A stretch of DNA of 64,000 nucleotides, from the NCBI GenBank assembly GCA_014843695.1, contig CM026391.1, forward strand, positions 13,699,365 through 13,763,364. Direction: 5' to 3'. Origin of the DNA: Archivesica marissinica. Lineage: Eukaryota > Mollusca > Bivalvia > Venerida > Vesicomyidae. The translations under genes and the position numbers were made by a program. Within the stretch, counting starts at the first letter, position 1. Every line of letters begins with the position of its first letter. The notes beneath the pieces are model-generated. The model saw nothing but the letters and a program-made list of their open reading frames with translations. It ran no database searches and was not told the DNA's origin. This document shows positions 46,016-59,503 of this stretch, in pieces.

Positions 46016-47810
46016 TAACACACAGATCCATTCCATCCTACATGAATATATGAAATGTCGGGGTTTCACTTAGATCACGAAGTCATCGATTGGTTGTCAC
46101 ATTATTACTGTAAAACAATGATTCATTGATGATTTTATTTCACTTTTGTGTCAATATTATCGACTCCGCCATACGAAACCAATTAATGACAAGTGTATCC
46201 AATTTCTTATATTTCATGCTATGTGAAATGCGAGAAATTGTAGACAGAAATCCATAACAATATACGACACAGACGAAACGTAGCATAGTTCGCATTCCTT
46301 AATTGTAATTTATAGGTTTCCTTGAATACTTCCTTGAACATTCTGAACCGTCACCAGTCATCAAGTAATGTGCAAGTCTGTTCTTTGAACAGAACATGAA
46401 CACACGCTTAAATGAAAATTTAATGATTTCGTCAGTTCGCCTTTTAAGTCAGTGACTGGAAAATGGGTGGAATTTTAATAAATTTAAAAAATACCCACAA
46501 TTCCGATATCTTCAATTTATCAATATCCTCTATGCAAATTCAACGGGTACAAAATCCTATCTATATTCACTGTAGAAGGTCATTAGTCTACAAACTATGA
46601 ACATACAACTTTCATTCTTTATTTACAAAGTCATTGCGCGAGTTCCCTTACAAATATCAAGTTTGTTCTTTGTATACGTATAATTTAAGACTATATGAAT
46701 ATTTTACGAACCATTTACATCGCCCTTTGATGCTTACAAATTCCCGTGTCACAGTGTACGAAATACACACCTTTTTCAGAATATGATAGACCTATCACTT
46801 TAACGTCAACGTTGTTTGATGTATTGGCATCTGTCGACTGAACGGACAAATACAGAGTTCAATAATCTAATTAACGCTATACACTTATAACAGTCTGTTC
46901 GAGTGATAAACATATAAAGGACACCTACCGGCAAGTGTATTTAATGAATTAACATTTACTTTAACATCCATTTGTAAGTCAGACAGTTTATTTGATCAAA
47001 TACCTTGGTATGAATACCGATCCAGCAAGGTAGTGAGTGTCACATTTAACGTTTACAATTCAGCACCCGTTCACTTTCTGTCGATATTTTAACAGTTTGT
47101 CAAACTGTTTGTTTTTTGCTCGATAAGACCCTATCCGATTAGTGCAGTTCGCTACTTATTACAAATATGCCCCCAAAACAACTATTTTATGCCAAATAAT
47201 ACTAAAAACATGTAAATAAACTATAATCGAAACCCCCTTTGAAGTATTGAATATAAATCTGTAAGATTACGGCTTTAGCAGTCTGCTTGATTAAATCGGA
47301 CCCCCCCTTTTTGATTGTTGGGAGATTTAGCAAATCTGCTTGAATTGCTTAATAAACTCAGACTAAATTAAATATTTGGGGAAGATTATTGACATATTGG
47401 TAGAGATGTATTGATAATGTTCATACAATTGGAAAATCAATTTATTCCGACATTTTTCATAATGACAGGAGTTAATCTATATAGCTTCATAAATTGGGTG
47501 GGCTCGATTCGGGATATCCCGGTCGGGAAGTCCAGACATGTACCAGTTACAGTACACGAGCACCAGCCGGACAAGTGTAATCGGCCGCATTTGACATGTC
47601 CGGGTCACATGACATGCGCACCCGGTGGTATTGTATTACTTTATTCCAGTTTAAAACACAATCATGACGTCATACCTTTGTACTTGCAGTCCATTATTAT
47701 TAATATTGGACTGGTATCAAAAGGCCAGAGTATTATATTAAATCCTACGCGTACATGTACGAAATTAACAATTTTAATTAGTAGGATCTTGTTATATAAG
47801 TGTGTGTTTT

Positions 47811-48810
47811 NNNNNNNNNNNNNNNNNNNNNNNNNNNNNNNNNNNNNNNNNNNNNNNNNNNNNNNNNNNNNNNNNNNNNNNNNNNNNNNNNNNNNNNNNN
47901 NNNNNNNNNNNNNNNNNNNNNNNNNNNNNNNNNNNNNNNNNNNNNNNNNNNNNNNNNNNNNNNNNNNNNNNNNNNNNNNNNNNNNNNNNNNNNNNNNNNN
48001 NNNNNNNNNNNNNNNNNNNNNNNNNNNNNNNNNNNNNNNNNNNNNNNNNNNNNNNNNNNNNNNNNNNNNNNNNNNNNNNNNNNNNNNNNNNNNNNNNNNN
48101 NNNNNNNNNNNNNNNNNNNNNNNNNNNNNNNNNNNNNNNNNNNNNNNNNNNNNNNNNNNNNNNNNNNNNNNNNNNNNNNNNNNNNNNNNNNNNNNNNNNN
48201 NNNNNNNNNNNNNNNNNNNNNNNNNNNNNNNNNNNNNNNNNNNNNNNNNNNNNNNNNNNNNNNNNNNNNNNNNNNNNNNNNNNNNNNNNNNNNNNNNNNN
48301 NNNNNNNNNNNNNNNNNNNNNNNNNNNNNNNNNNNNNNNNNNNNNNNNNNNNNNNNNNNNNNNNNNNNNNNNNNNNNNNNNNNNNNNNNNNNNNNNNNNN
48401 NNNNNNNNNNNNNNNNNNNNNNNNNNNNNNNNNNNNNNNNNNNNNNNNNNNNNNNNNNNNNNNNNNNNNNNNNNNNNNNNNNNNNNNNNNNNNNNNNNNN
48501 NNNNNNNNNNNNNNNNNNNNNNNNNNNNNNNNNNNNNNNNNNNNNNNNNNNNNNNNNNNNNNNNNNNNNNNNNNNNNNNNNNNNNNNNNNNNNNNNNNNN
48601 NNNNNNNNNNNNNNNNNNNNNNNNNNNNNNNNNNNNNNNNNNNNNNNNNNNNNNNNNNNNNNNNNNNNNNNNNNNNNNNNNNNNNNNNNNNNNNNNNNNN
48701 NNNNNNNNNNNNNNNNNNNNNNNNNNNNNNNNNNNNNNNNNNNNNNNNNNNNNNNNNNNNNNNNNNNNNNNNNNNNNNNNNNNNNNNNNNNNNNNNNNNN
48801 NNNNNNNNNN
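47811..48810. other. Assembly gap (1000 N)
   Basis: Exactly 1000 N, sitting at the junction between the inverted-repeat arms. The right arm begins at the first base after it. Confidence 0.99.
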
Positions 48811-50225
48811 AGTATATATTTTATATTCGGAACTAATTTTACATAAATATGATTTAGTATATTTCACGACTCGTAAACAATGCGTTATATATACGAAGAC
48901 CACATGGTAGATTTGTCATTAACTAACAGTTTGATATATTGATAGTTGACTTGAAATATTACATGAAGCCTAAAGACACATGAGGACATCATTATATACA
49001 ATGTAAGCGACAATTTATTTTATTATTATTTATTATCATTTATTTTCATTTATTACCATTTATTACCATTTATTACCATTTATTATCATTTATTATCATT
49101 TATTATTATTTATTATCATTTATTATTATTGCTACGTACCAAATAGAAATAATGTAGATATATCCACAGCATATTGGGGGGTATTTCACCGACACAGCAT
49201 ATATGTGTGAAATTTATCACGAAATCTCCTCGTCCTTTTTACTACTTCTGATTAGAATTGTTGCCAAAACCTGTTTTTATAATCTTCAAAGACGCTCCTT
49301 TTATTTATGTAAATAATGTATCCATTTGATTTATTGAGTGTGTGTCTCTTATCCATTCCGAGAAACAGCTGCTAATTAGTTCTGATAATTAAATCTGATC
49401 GAGGTTGTTAACTGATTTTTTAAAACACTTCTTATTGAGCATTAGTGCTTTTTTTCCATTTCAGTATTTCCAAATTTCTGGTTTTAATAAGTATTTAATT
49501 TTCAATTAGCGACTGTTCCTCGGTTTTAATATGTAAATATAATAATATGTCAGTAGACTGTGATAGTTTGATTATTTGTGATTAGAGTAGTCTCTTATAA
49601 TTCTTTTATAATGAATGGTGATGTACTTTGCCACGATAATTTGATGTGTATATGTTATGTATTGTACAACGATGAGACTGAAATAAAGAATAAATCTCCA
49701 CAAACAATATCACACATTTTCTCTTTCAGTTCGGTAGCGGATAAATGCTGTTATTCGCACGTACCGATAGGGATGTGAACACAACAGAGATAAATACAGT
49801 TACACACTTATTATGTTTCATTGACCAAATTTGATAGTGGCGGATCAAATAAATTGGATTAACGAGTTTAGAAGATTTTACAACTTTGTGGTATCGACAA
49901 GAAGTGTTGGATGAAGGTTATGTTTGAGCACTGGGGAGTTTAAGTGACATGAGTAACGTTTATTTGTGTGGAACTGTGCAGAAATGTTTGGATTACAGGT
50001 ACCTCTGTCAAGATCCTTAGCATCGGCGGATTTCGACGGAGTGCATGCTATTCTCTATAACAGGTGAGTAGCAATAATAATAATAATAATACTACTACTA
50101 CTACTAATAATAATAATAATAAATAAATAAATATAATAATAGTATAATAATAATAAATAAAAATTGAATAGTAGCAACTGCAGCTATTGCATACAACAGA
50201 TGACACGTATGCGAGGACCGATATC

Positions 50226-50803
50226 ATTTTTTTTATTCATTTAGACGTATACATATAGTACATAGTCATAATTATATACATATTATACATACTATTTACA
50301 CGTGATCAATGTCATACAAGTTAATTATACATGTATTGAGTAGAAATTTTAGAATAGATATATATTTGTTTTTAGAGAGGATAAACTTTAATATTCCAAA
50401 TTAATTAATTCGTATGTATGCAAATATACATGTGTATGTCTACTTGTTTATTCTGGGAAACAAGGTAAGTGTATTGAATGTTGCTTACCGCATATTCTAC
50501 GTACAACTATATACAATTTGATCAACAACAATATTATACTGTATTTAATAACCTATTATAGATGTTAATGCACTATGATATTTAATATCGAAGTTCTTAT
50601 AGCAACAGCTTGTTTGTAGTATAATGCTAAGTTCAATAATATAGTTCTATTGTTTGATTGTAACAATTCAATACACTTTGCCATATTTGGTCTTACAAAG
50701 TAGTATTTTTTAATAAATTTGATTCGCAAATGCATATAGCATTTACAAACAAGTAGGAAATGATATTCATCTTCCAAATCTCTCGATTTACAGCATGAGC
50801 AAA
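50226..50803 (-). mobile_element. 5'-truncated LINE insertion, right arm only
   Basis: 578 bp flanked by ACCGATATC on both sides (50217-50225, 50804-50812); the left arm has one copy at the empty site. The insertion ends in an A-rich tail on the minus strand (ATTTTTTTT on plus at 50226). Its 5' end lies within the coding region: CSCCKSRDLEDEYHFLLVCK, the C-x2-C ... H-x4-C zinc motif found after reverse transcriptase in many LINE ORF2 proteins. Coding continues to about 50565. The apparent ATG at 50828 is in flanking DNA, so this is a dead fragment. Confidence 0.88.
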
Positions 50804-51007
50804 ACCGATATCTCGGACTTGTGACCATTCCAGACTAGCCGTACACCACTTTCCAGGCACAATTTATGAACTGCATGCCCAGTTGCAATTACTGCAACAG
50901 TAGTATGTGTTAATGTAGCTAAATGGGTATTACAATATGGTAGGAATATGCTAGACATTAATAGAAGTCATTGACTAGCGTGGAAGAGTACAAGAAGTGC
51001 TTCCACT

Positions 51008-51235
51008 TTTGCGGAAGTCGTGGTAGCGCGTTCGCTTCAGGTACGAACCCCACCCCCAGTTCGAGCCGTTGCGACTGTGCCCTTAGACAATGCATTTAAA
51101 TTCCACGTTGCCTCTTCTGTCCCTCGTGGCGATTGATTCCGTAAGGAATGAAATCTCGAGAATGATTAATATAAGTTGTAAGAACTTGCTTCGCAATCGA
51201 GCTAAAATAAATTTGTATAAACTAAGAGTAGGCCT
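51008..51235 (+). mobile_element. SINE family A (right-arm partner)
   Basis: Partner of 42700-42925, with GCGGAAGTCGTGGTAGCG head, body and shared tail. Confidence 0.83.
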
Positions 51236-52159
51236 ACAAGAGCGCATCCCGTTCCAAACCGTACATTTGTATCCGCCGTTGATCCAAATCAGATCTTAAA
51301 TTATAATTCCAAACTCCCAAGTTTAATTTCGATTCTCTGTTTGCAACATTTGCAACAACACTCACAAAGTAGTAAATCACGGATACATGACAATTTATAC
51401 ATCATTAAATGATTATTATCAAGTGACAAGGTTTATATTCAACAAATCGACAAATATTGCTTTTTGCTCATTTACATAATAATGTGAATACTGTCGAAAC
51501 ACGAGAATGGGGTAGGTGTATCAGGTGACAATGGAACGAACACTTTAAATATGACAATTTTCATCTTTATGATAATTACCAAAAATAATGTTGAATTTAT
51601 GCGCGGAGGAATACATTTTGACACTCAATATCGAGGAACTCTTTGGCGGTTAACAGTCGTTGACTTCAAATTACTTGTCCCACCTAACCGTTATATGTTC
51701 GAATCCCACTGGGGTGGGGTGGGGGGGATCACAGCGCACTTGACCACTGGTCCACTCCTTGCTATGAATAATAAATAAGGACTTTATTTAAACCGAATTA
51801 ACCGTAATAATAAATATTATATAGATTAAATCGTCGGAGATAATCCCCACGACAAAATGTAGTTTATAATAGAGAGATTATGCTGTATTAATTATAAACT
51901 TGATATATGATTAAAACATATGTTTAAAACATTCTCCACCCAGAATTCTAGTATGGTGAAATGAGAAATGAAAGCGAACTGTGTCATGTGTGTGTGCATG
52001 AATGAAACACATTACAACACGTTACATACATGTTCTTAATTACTTTGTACATTGATAACCCACATGAATTGTGAACAGCGCCATATTTTTCAATTTTCAA
52101 TTTATTAATCTACGCTAATGATCAGATCACTTCCGTTCACACTACATAATTATTATTGA

Positions 52160-52920
52160 ATGCATATTATTAGGTGACTTATAGGCCCACGGGGCCGGGT
52201 GCGTCTTCTTGTTGTTTAATATTTGCTATATATATTTGTTGAAATGTGCACATGTCACTTTAATAAAACTTGCTTACTCACTCACTCACTCACTCACTCA
52301 CTCACTCACTCACTCACTCACTCACTCACTCACTCACTCACTCACTCACTCACTCACTCACTCACTCACTCACTCACTCACTCACTCACTCACTCACTCA
52401 CTCACTCACTCACTCACTCACTCACTCACTCACTCACTCACTCACTCACTCACTCACTCACTCACTCACTCACTCACTCACTCACTCACTCACTCACTCA
52501 CTCACTCACTCACTCACTCACTCACTCACTCACTCCCACTCACTCACTCACTCCTCACTCCATCACTCACTCACTCACTCACTCACTCACTCACTCACTC
52601 ACTCACTCACTCACTCCTCACTCACTCACTCACTCACTCCTCACTCACTCACTCACTCACTCACTCACTCACTCACTCACTCACCTCACTCACTCACTCA
52701 CTCACTACTCACTCACTCACTCACTCACTCACTCACTCACTCACTCACTCACTCACTCACTCACTCACTCCCTCACTCACCTCACTCCTCACACTCACTC
52801 ACTCCTCACTCACTCACTCACTCACTCACTCACTCACTCACTCACTCACTCACTCACTCACTCACTCACTCACTCACTCACTCACTCACTCACTCACTCA
52901 CTCACTCACTCACTCACTCA
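52160..52920 (+). mobile_element. LINE 3' end with hugely expanded (ACTC)n tail
   Basis: Same LINE end as the left arm, followed at 52274-52920 by about 160 ACTC units. The first ~260 bp and last ~110 bp are perfect; the middle (52534-52805) has scattered deletions and CTC interruptions. The LTHS-repeat ORFs over it are artefacts. Confidence 0.9.
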
Positions 52921-52968
52921 TGTAATAATATGTTGATACATACCATGATTTGGAAACTATGTATAGCT

Positions 52969-53225
52969 TGTGTTTTACGTTTATTTATCGTCTCTACCGG
53001 TTGCCCATATGAACGACTCCTTCTGAAGAGATTAGTCATTTTAGATTGTTGGAGGATAGTGCATTCCAGAGTCTCCTCTGGTTCTTTTACGTGCACGGTG
53101 TACAGCACCTCAGTTTAAAGTCCCATCTGAAAGACTGTTAATTTGATTAGTGTCAGACGGGGGATCGAACCTGCGATCCCTGGATTACCAGTCAAGCGTG
53201 TTACCACTGGACTACATATTCATCT
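52969..53225 (-). mobile_element. tRNA-Thr SINE (right-arm partner)
   Basis: Partner of 41280-41535, with the same internal deletion. Confidence 0.9.
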
Positions 53226-53282
53226 CCACACTACAACATGTTGTATATTAACAAATACGTAGGCAAACAAATCACCTTTTCA

Positions 53283-53530
53283 CGGCTGTCCGATTAGCGA
53301 AGTGGTTAGCGCGCTCGCTTCTCACCAATGCAATCCGGGTTCGATCCTCGGACCGGGAAGTATGTGAGATGGTACGGTCGTCGCCAGATCGGACAGGTGG
53401 GTTTCTTCCGGGTACTCCGGTTTCCTCCCACACGAATGACCACGTTTACGCTTTCATCCGCGTCAGCGAGAGTGATTAATATAAGTTGTTAAAACTTGCT
53501 TCGCAATCGGTGTAAAATAAATAAAGCTTA
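53283..53530 (+). mobile_element. SINE family B (right-arm partner)
   Basis: Partner of 40978-41222; the clearest full copy in the window, with TTAGCGAAGTGGTTAGCGCG A-box and GGGTTCGATCCTCGG B-box. Confidence 0.88.
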
Positions 53531-54919
53531 AAGCGACACTACATCAGTGAAAACACAAATTTCTACAGAATGTATTTTCCTATAGCATGATATAATTGTT
53601 TCCAACTAATAAACAAACGTCGTATACGCGGTTTGTTAGTTTAAACATTTATTTTCTGTCAAAACATGATTATTTACAACAACTGACGCGGTTTGTTGAC
53701 ATAACAACATAATGTAAACATCCATGCGTTATACAACTAGTGTATACTGAATAGCACGAGTTAATGTACAGATGTATCGTTATATCTCACATTTGTGCCC
53801 ATATATTAGTAGACTATTCTTAGTTAAATTATCTCTAAACGACATTATCTAGCGTTTAGTATTGACTCCGATGACATAACAAACGTCAATTCAGGAACAT
53901 AGATGACCGTTATATGAAATCATACTTTCAATCCACACTGGGATATTGATTCAATGTTAGTGTTCGAATGTATTCGGAAGAATTTGTAGTAGCAATGCAT
54001 TTATACGTGAACAAATGCATTTATACGTGAACAAATGCATTTTATTTGCTTTTTGTGATGTATAATGTCGCTTTGGTTTAAAATAGTATATATTCCAATA
54101 AATGTACATGTATAACACAAAAAATGTTACAAATTACATAAATTGTGAATGGTTTGGATTGGAAAACAAGTTTTCAGAAAACTTATATTAATTCCTCTCC
54201 AATGGAAATGTACATAATAAATATTTGCAACGTTTTCGGTAGGTATAAAGAATAATACTAAAATCGAGTGTAACTTGAGGCGGATATTCTATATACATTT
54301 ATGCAAGAAGTACTGTTCTTAGAAGGGACAGTTGGACTTGAAAATACTTAATAATCATTCAAACATCGAAACCACACACCGATCAACAGGTCGGCCAGCG
54401 CGTCCCTGGAGGCCTTACGATTCCTCGAAACGCTGTGTGGATGATATGTAGCTATGGACACTCAGAAACATTCATGTGTTTTGTTCTAGTGATAGGTGTT
54501 CATCCCCATATAGTAAATTATTGATAGTAGGAGCACATGGTAGATTTGTAAGATATTGTCGTCTGTGTGTATTAAACATGTCGCTTGAAATAACAATTTT
54601 TTTAAATCACCTGTTCAAATCTTAACAAAACGGAAACTGCGTTTTTATGTAATGATACGTTGATACATTAAGATTTGGAAACTATGTATATATAACTATT
54701 TCAATATTTACATGTATTAGTGTCAGACATTGAAAGCTATGTCACTCTTGCGTTAGAAAGTGATGATTGTGTTTATTAACATTTATGGCAATGTATGCGA
54801 ACTTGGTAATTAACAGGTGTTGACAGTTCGTGACACCTCCTTTAGGGTTAGGGAACGGGTCAGTGGACTCCCAATCCACGAATCGTGAGCTAGGCCCACT
54901 TCTACAATATGATAATAAT

Positions 54920-55150
54920 AACCCTTAACCTAACGAAGAAATTGAACCGAATGTGCAACCAACATAGGCCGTGTCTGATCAGGATCTATGTTGTTTGTTA
55001 TTCAGACAAGTGTTTAGCCCCACTATCCGATTAGCAAACAGCATTAGCAAACAGCAGCCTGATCAGACGGCACGTTCTGTGCCTTCTGATCTAGCTCTTT
55101 GCTGTTTTAAACAGCGACTTTATTATAATTCACAGATCAAGGGTTAACAG
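54920..55150. mobile_element. TTAACCCTT MITE (right-arm partner)
   Basis: Partner of 39348-39576 with the same internal hairpin. Confidence 0.6.
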
Positions 55151-55329
55151 TAGCTCAGGCGGGACTATAGACCAATGTATCGGTGCTATACACCGGGGTG
55201 GGCTGAGCATTCAAATAATAGTATCAATATACATTGTATTATAACGTATTCAGACATGTTAAAGAATACGAGACGCGGAATAGTACCGAGTGACTCCTGT
55301 ACTAACACTATATATGGTGGTGCATGTAG

Positions 55330-55617
55330 ACTAATCTATCTGTAGTCCAGTGGTAACACACTGGACTGGTAATCCAGGGATCGCAGGTTCGATCCCCCGT
55401 CTGACCCTAATACAATTAACAGTCTTTCAGATGGGACTTTAAAACCGAGGTCTCGTGTCGGTGCTGTACACCGTGCATTAAATGAACCAGAGGAGACTCT
55501 GGAATGGGTCTCTGTGTATCATTGCACTATCCTCCAAAAATCTAAAATGATTAATCTCTTCAGGAGGCGTTGCTCATATGGGCAACCGGTAGCGACGATA
55601 AATAAACGTAAACACAC
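55330..55617 (+). mobile_element. tRNA-Thr SINE (right-arm partner)
   Basis: Partner of 38879-39169. Confidence 0.9.
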
Positions 55618-56495
55618 ATTAATATATGACCAACCTAAGCATTCAAATAATATTACTTCGTATATAAATGTTGGCATCCATGTTCAGTTATTTGGACCAG
55701 ATCAAGTAGGCCTACTTGTTTTTGTTGTGTGTGTTTTTTTATATAGATAAAACATTAACTAAATATGTTAGTACGCTCGCCCACATGGTTCGGTGGCGGT
55801 GAGGTTAAATAAGCTCAATCATTATCACCATACACCGAGTGTGTAAACGAACTTTGGATGCTTCCAAATACATATAACAGGAGATAAAAGCACATACTTC
55901 AACTAAGGTAACATCTACATACGGATCTATAGTCCAGTGGTTAACATATATATAGTTCTCCAAATTTGAGGCATGTACATCAAAAAGCTACGAATCGCTT
56001 GAAGCATAAAACACTTGGTTTAAACATATTTATTCTTTCATTATGTACAGTACATATCTATTGTATAGCTATACAAACGAAAAGGGATTTAATCGGAAGC
56101 TAAAACACAAATATAATAGTTCTGAACTTTATTTTGGTACTAATTTCATGTGTCTATCCGATGCATATTTAGCGCCGAAATTATCAAAGTTAAATTTCGT
56201 CCCACGGAAACTTTGGATATATAATGAAACTTCCAAAAAAGCCATTTAGCCTTGTAATTGATGAAAAGTACGAAACTAATGCTCTATTATGTTGATAAAG
56301 TAAATTGTCGCTAAAAGAAAATGTTATTTTAGAAACTATTTCGCCTTTATTGCCTTAGTATGCATGGGACGTAACTTTTTAAGCATACCTTAGTTACGCC
56401 GCGCACCTGTTGTATAATGTTCCCTTAGCTACGCCGCGCACCTGTTGCATAATTCTCCCTATAAGTATACATGTAGCTATATTTGAATCCGTGTA

Positions 56496-56788
56496 CGGAC
56501 GGATATATAGTCCAGTGGTAACACGCTGGACTGGTAATACAGGGATCGCAGGTTCGATCCCCCGTCTGACCCTAATAAAATTAATAGTCTTTCAGATGGG
56601 ACGTTAAACCGAGGTCTCGTGTCGGTGCTTTACACCGTGCACGTAAAAGAACCAGAGGAGACTCTGGAATGGGTCTCTGTCTGTATCATTGCACTATCCT
56701 CTAAAAATCTAAAATGACTAATCTCTTCGGGAGGCGTCGCTCATATGGGCAACCGGTAGCGACGATAAACAAACGTAAACACACACAC
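56496..56788 (+). mobile_element. tRNA-Thr SINE (right-arm partner)
   Basis: Partner of 37703-37996; anticodon GGT. Confidence 0.9.
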
Positions 56789-57454
56789 TTTGAATATGTT
56801 GGCGAGGGTGGGTGGGGTGAAGCTATCTAGCTATCAGACACATAACTGATGAAAGTTAAGAAATGGTAGGTTCATTTTGTTTTAACTCATTACGTTACGC
56901 TAATTCTTGTATTAGACAAACAATCTCCCATAAAAATAGACTTTCCGAATCTGACACGGCCCTAGTAGGTGGCCATAATATATGGTCAATCAAATATATC
57001 CTGGTATGGTAGAGCAACATTAATGTATTCAACGTTTATAATTGACGGTATCTATCTATGATGGATTGAACCGATTACGACGCAGTGTTAGAAAAATAAT
57101 ATTAAAACTCACTAAATCAATCATTTTAGTAGATAGTCCAAAACATCAATATTTTCCCATTAATGAACATAAATACATGTGAATGATATAATGAAAAAAA
57201 ACTCGTGACAAAAACAAGGATCCATCAACGTAGTTTTGTATGCCACCAAGAGTTACCCCGTCAGTTCGTCCCGTAGAGAGACACATGTTTAGCCTAAATT
57301 TATAAAAAACATAGATAATCAACCATACTAACCAAGCAAAGCAGATTTATGATCCTTTGCTACACATCCATTAGAAGGCTTGAACGGCATGTAACCTGAT
57401 AAATGGACCTCTGCACACTTAATAGACATGATCACCACGACCTTGTAACGTTCC

Positions 57455-57710
57455 GCCTCCGTGGTGGAGTGGTTAAGGTCGCTGACTTGTATACCACTGT
57501 AACCTATCATCAATGATGGTCATGGGTTCGAGCCCCGCTCAGACCGTGTTTCATTTATATGAAAAAGTTGGCAGTTTCTTACGGAGGTTGGTGCACCCAA
57601 GTACTGGAGCTTGTCCAGGAAAGGTGTTGTTAGGTAAACTGCCCGCCGGCGATATAGCCCAAAATGGTGCTGATGCAGGCGTAAAACCCGAAATATAACA
57701 TAATATATAT
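57455..57710 (+). mobile_element. SINE family E (right-arm partner)
   Basis: Partner of 36785-37022; head CCTCCGTGGTGGAGTGG and B-box GGTTCGAGCCCCGC are intact. Confidence 0.78.
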
Positions 57711-57858
57711 AACATATCATTGTAACGTTGTTCCATGTTGTACTCAAGGCCATGCTAGTAGCTTCAGGGTGAAGGGCACTGTTGATAAAAATAGAACTTT
57801 CAGTCGGATGTCCGGATAATATTTAAGCACGAGTAATTTACAATTTATCACCATAATT

Positions 57859-58092
57859 GCAGGTTCGATCCCCCGTTCACCATAATAAAATTAACAGTCT
57901 TTCAGATGGGACATTAAACCGAGGTCTCGTGTCGGTGCTGTACACCGTGCACGTAAAAGAACCAGAGGAGAATCTGGAATCGGTCTCTCTCTGTATCATT
58001 GCACTATCCTCCAAAATCTAAAATGACTAATATCTTCAAGAGGCGTCGCTCATATGGGCAACCGGTAGCGACGATAAATAAACGTAAAACAC
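57859..58092 (+). mobile_element. tRNA-Thr SINE, head truncated (right-arm partner)
   Basis: Partner of 36381-36615 with the same truncation inside the B box. Confidence 0.9.
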
Positions 58093-58451
58093 AATTTATC
58101 ACCATAACATGACGACATGCCACGTGTACATCGCAGGTTCAAGGTTACGCCTCCGAGTAGAACCACTACAGAATCACATGGCTACCATTTAATAACAACA
58201 GCTATTGGGCCAATCGAACTGTGTAGATTCAACTGGCAATATTTCAATGTGCAAACGGCGTTTTGATAAAAGGGAAGCAACTTTTGTAGGATGTTCGACA
58301 TTTTTAGCAAAGCAGCTTTCATTTAGTCGTACCAATTAATTAATGTAAGGACTATTATGTGCTTTCTCGTTGTTTATATACCTAGTCGATTTTCATTTAG
58401 CTACATAGCAAATATAACTTTTACCAGCGCAGCCCTTCTTCTGAATGAATC

Positions 58452-58660
58452 GTGTGTGTTTTACGTTTATTTATTATACAGACCCATTCCAGAGTCTCAT
58501 CTGGTTCTTTTACGTGCATGGTGTAAAGCACCGACACGAGACCTCGGTTTAACGTCCCATCTGAAAGACTGTTAATTGTATTAGGGTCAGACGGGGGATC
58601 GAACCTGCGATCCCTAGATTACCAGTCCAGCGTGTTACCACTGGACTACAGATCCGTCTG
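58452..58660 (-). mobile_element. tRNA-Thr SINE with 3' body deleted (right-arm partner)
   Basis: Partner of 35411-35697. The tail joins the body directly at TTTATTATACAGACCC, so the 3' body, plus about 300 bp with the pogo-like MITE present in the left arm, is absent here. Confidence 0.85.
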
Positions 58661-59194
58661 AATGAATCTGCCAGTTACTGTACATTTGTATACTGGCTGT
58701 TTGAGTAACACCGAGCTTAGCAAGTTAGCATATATTTCGATATGAAACACATTGATTGATTTCGTTTCGGTTAGGGGTTAAAGAGGGGTATGTCATAGTT
58801 ACAATGTAGTAACTGTATAATATCTCTCTTAAGCTATTATAATGCTAATTTTCCATTCACAAGTTGATCCGGGGTAAGCGTAAATGTACGTGTTTTCGGA
58901 TGATATTTCTACATTAATACTGAAAAGTGACTAATGAGGTCGTTATGACGTGAATGGGGGAATTGTGTGCATGTTATAACGTCCATGTGATTAGCATATT
59001 TAATTTTTCCTTTACCTTTCTACTTTACAGAGAAAGTTTTTTGTGTGACTGAAAACCCATCATTTACAAGGATCTTCGCTTCAATTTATATATGTATCGG
59101 GTGTATTTCAAACGATCTCTGTACAAACAACAGGCGCGTGCAGTGTCAATCATAAACAACGCAGTTTTACTTTATCAATCCACCAACCATTAGT

Positions 59195-59295
59195 TCCATA
59201 GATCTACCCCACCCATAGATCTACCCCATCCATAGTTCTACCCCACCCATAGATCTACCCCATCCATAGATCTACCCCACCCATAGATCTACCCC
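59195..59295. repeat. 17-bp minisatellite (right-arm partner)
   Basis: Reverse complement of 34779-34880 (TAGATCTACCCCACCCA units). Confidence 0.9.
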
Positions 59296-59503
59296 TATTA
59301 AGATCTAGAGCTAGTGTTTAAACATTATTTTAGATACTTGCTTGTTTTGGGTAATGCCTATAGTTTAGATAACACGTCGCCTCTCCAGCTATTATTAGTG
59401 GAAGAAGACACCGGGTGCGACTCCAAGATTTTTTCAGAACATACTCGGATAGATAGAACCACTGCCATTCCGTAAGTCAGCTGGAAGCTTCTCACATGAA
59501 CCA

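Larger units (their letters stand above)
44512..47810. other. Inter-arm spacer, single copy
   Basis: 3.3 kb with no reverse-complement partner in the visible sequence. It holds a LINE tail (44858-45100), a 17-G run, the 39-bp minisatellite and a family A SINE; the rest (46016-47810) is AT-rich with one GC-richer patch at about 47500-47640. No gene supported. Confidence 0.8.

Noticed and set aside
47411..48910. 499-aa and 413-aa ORFs across 47.4-48.9 kb
   Set aside because: Mostly N; the sequenced ends show no domain.
50565..50828. 87-aa ORF as a stand-alone zinc-finger gene
   Set aside because: Its start lies in the flank and the rest is the C-terminal end of a truncated LINE ORF.
52209..53118. 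LTHS-repeat ORFs of 237-282 aa
   Set aside because: Translation of the (ACTC)n LINE tail; a tetranucleotide gives open frames in all three phases.
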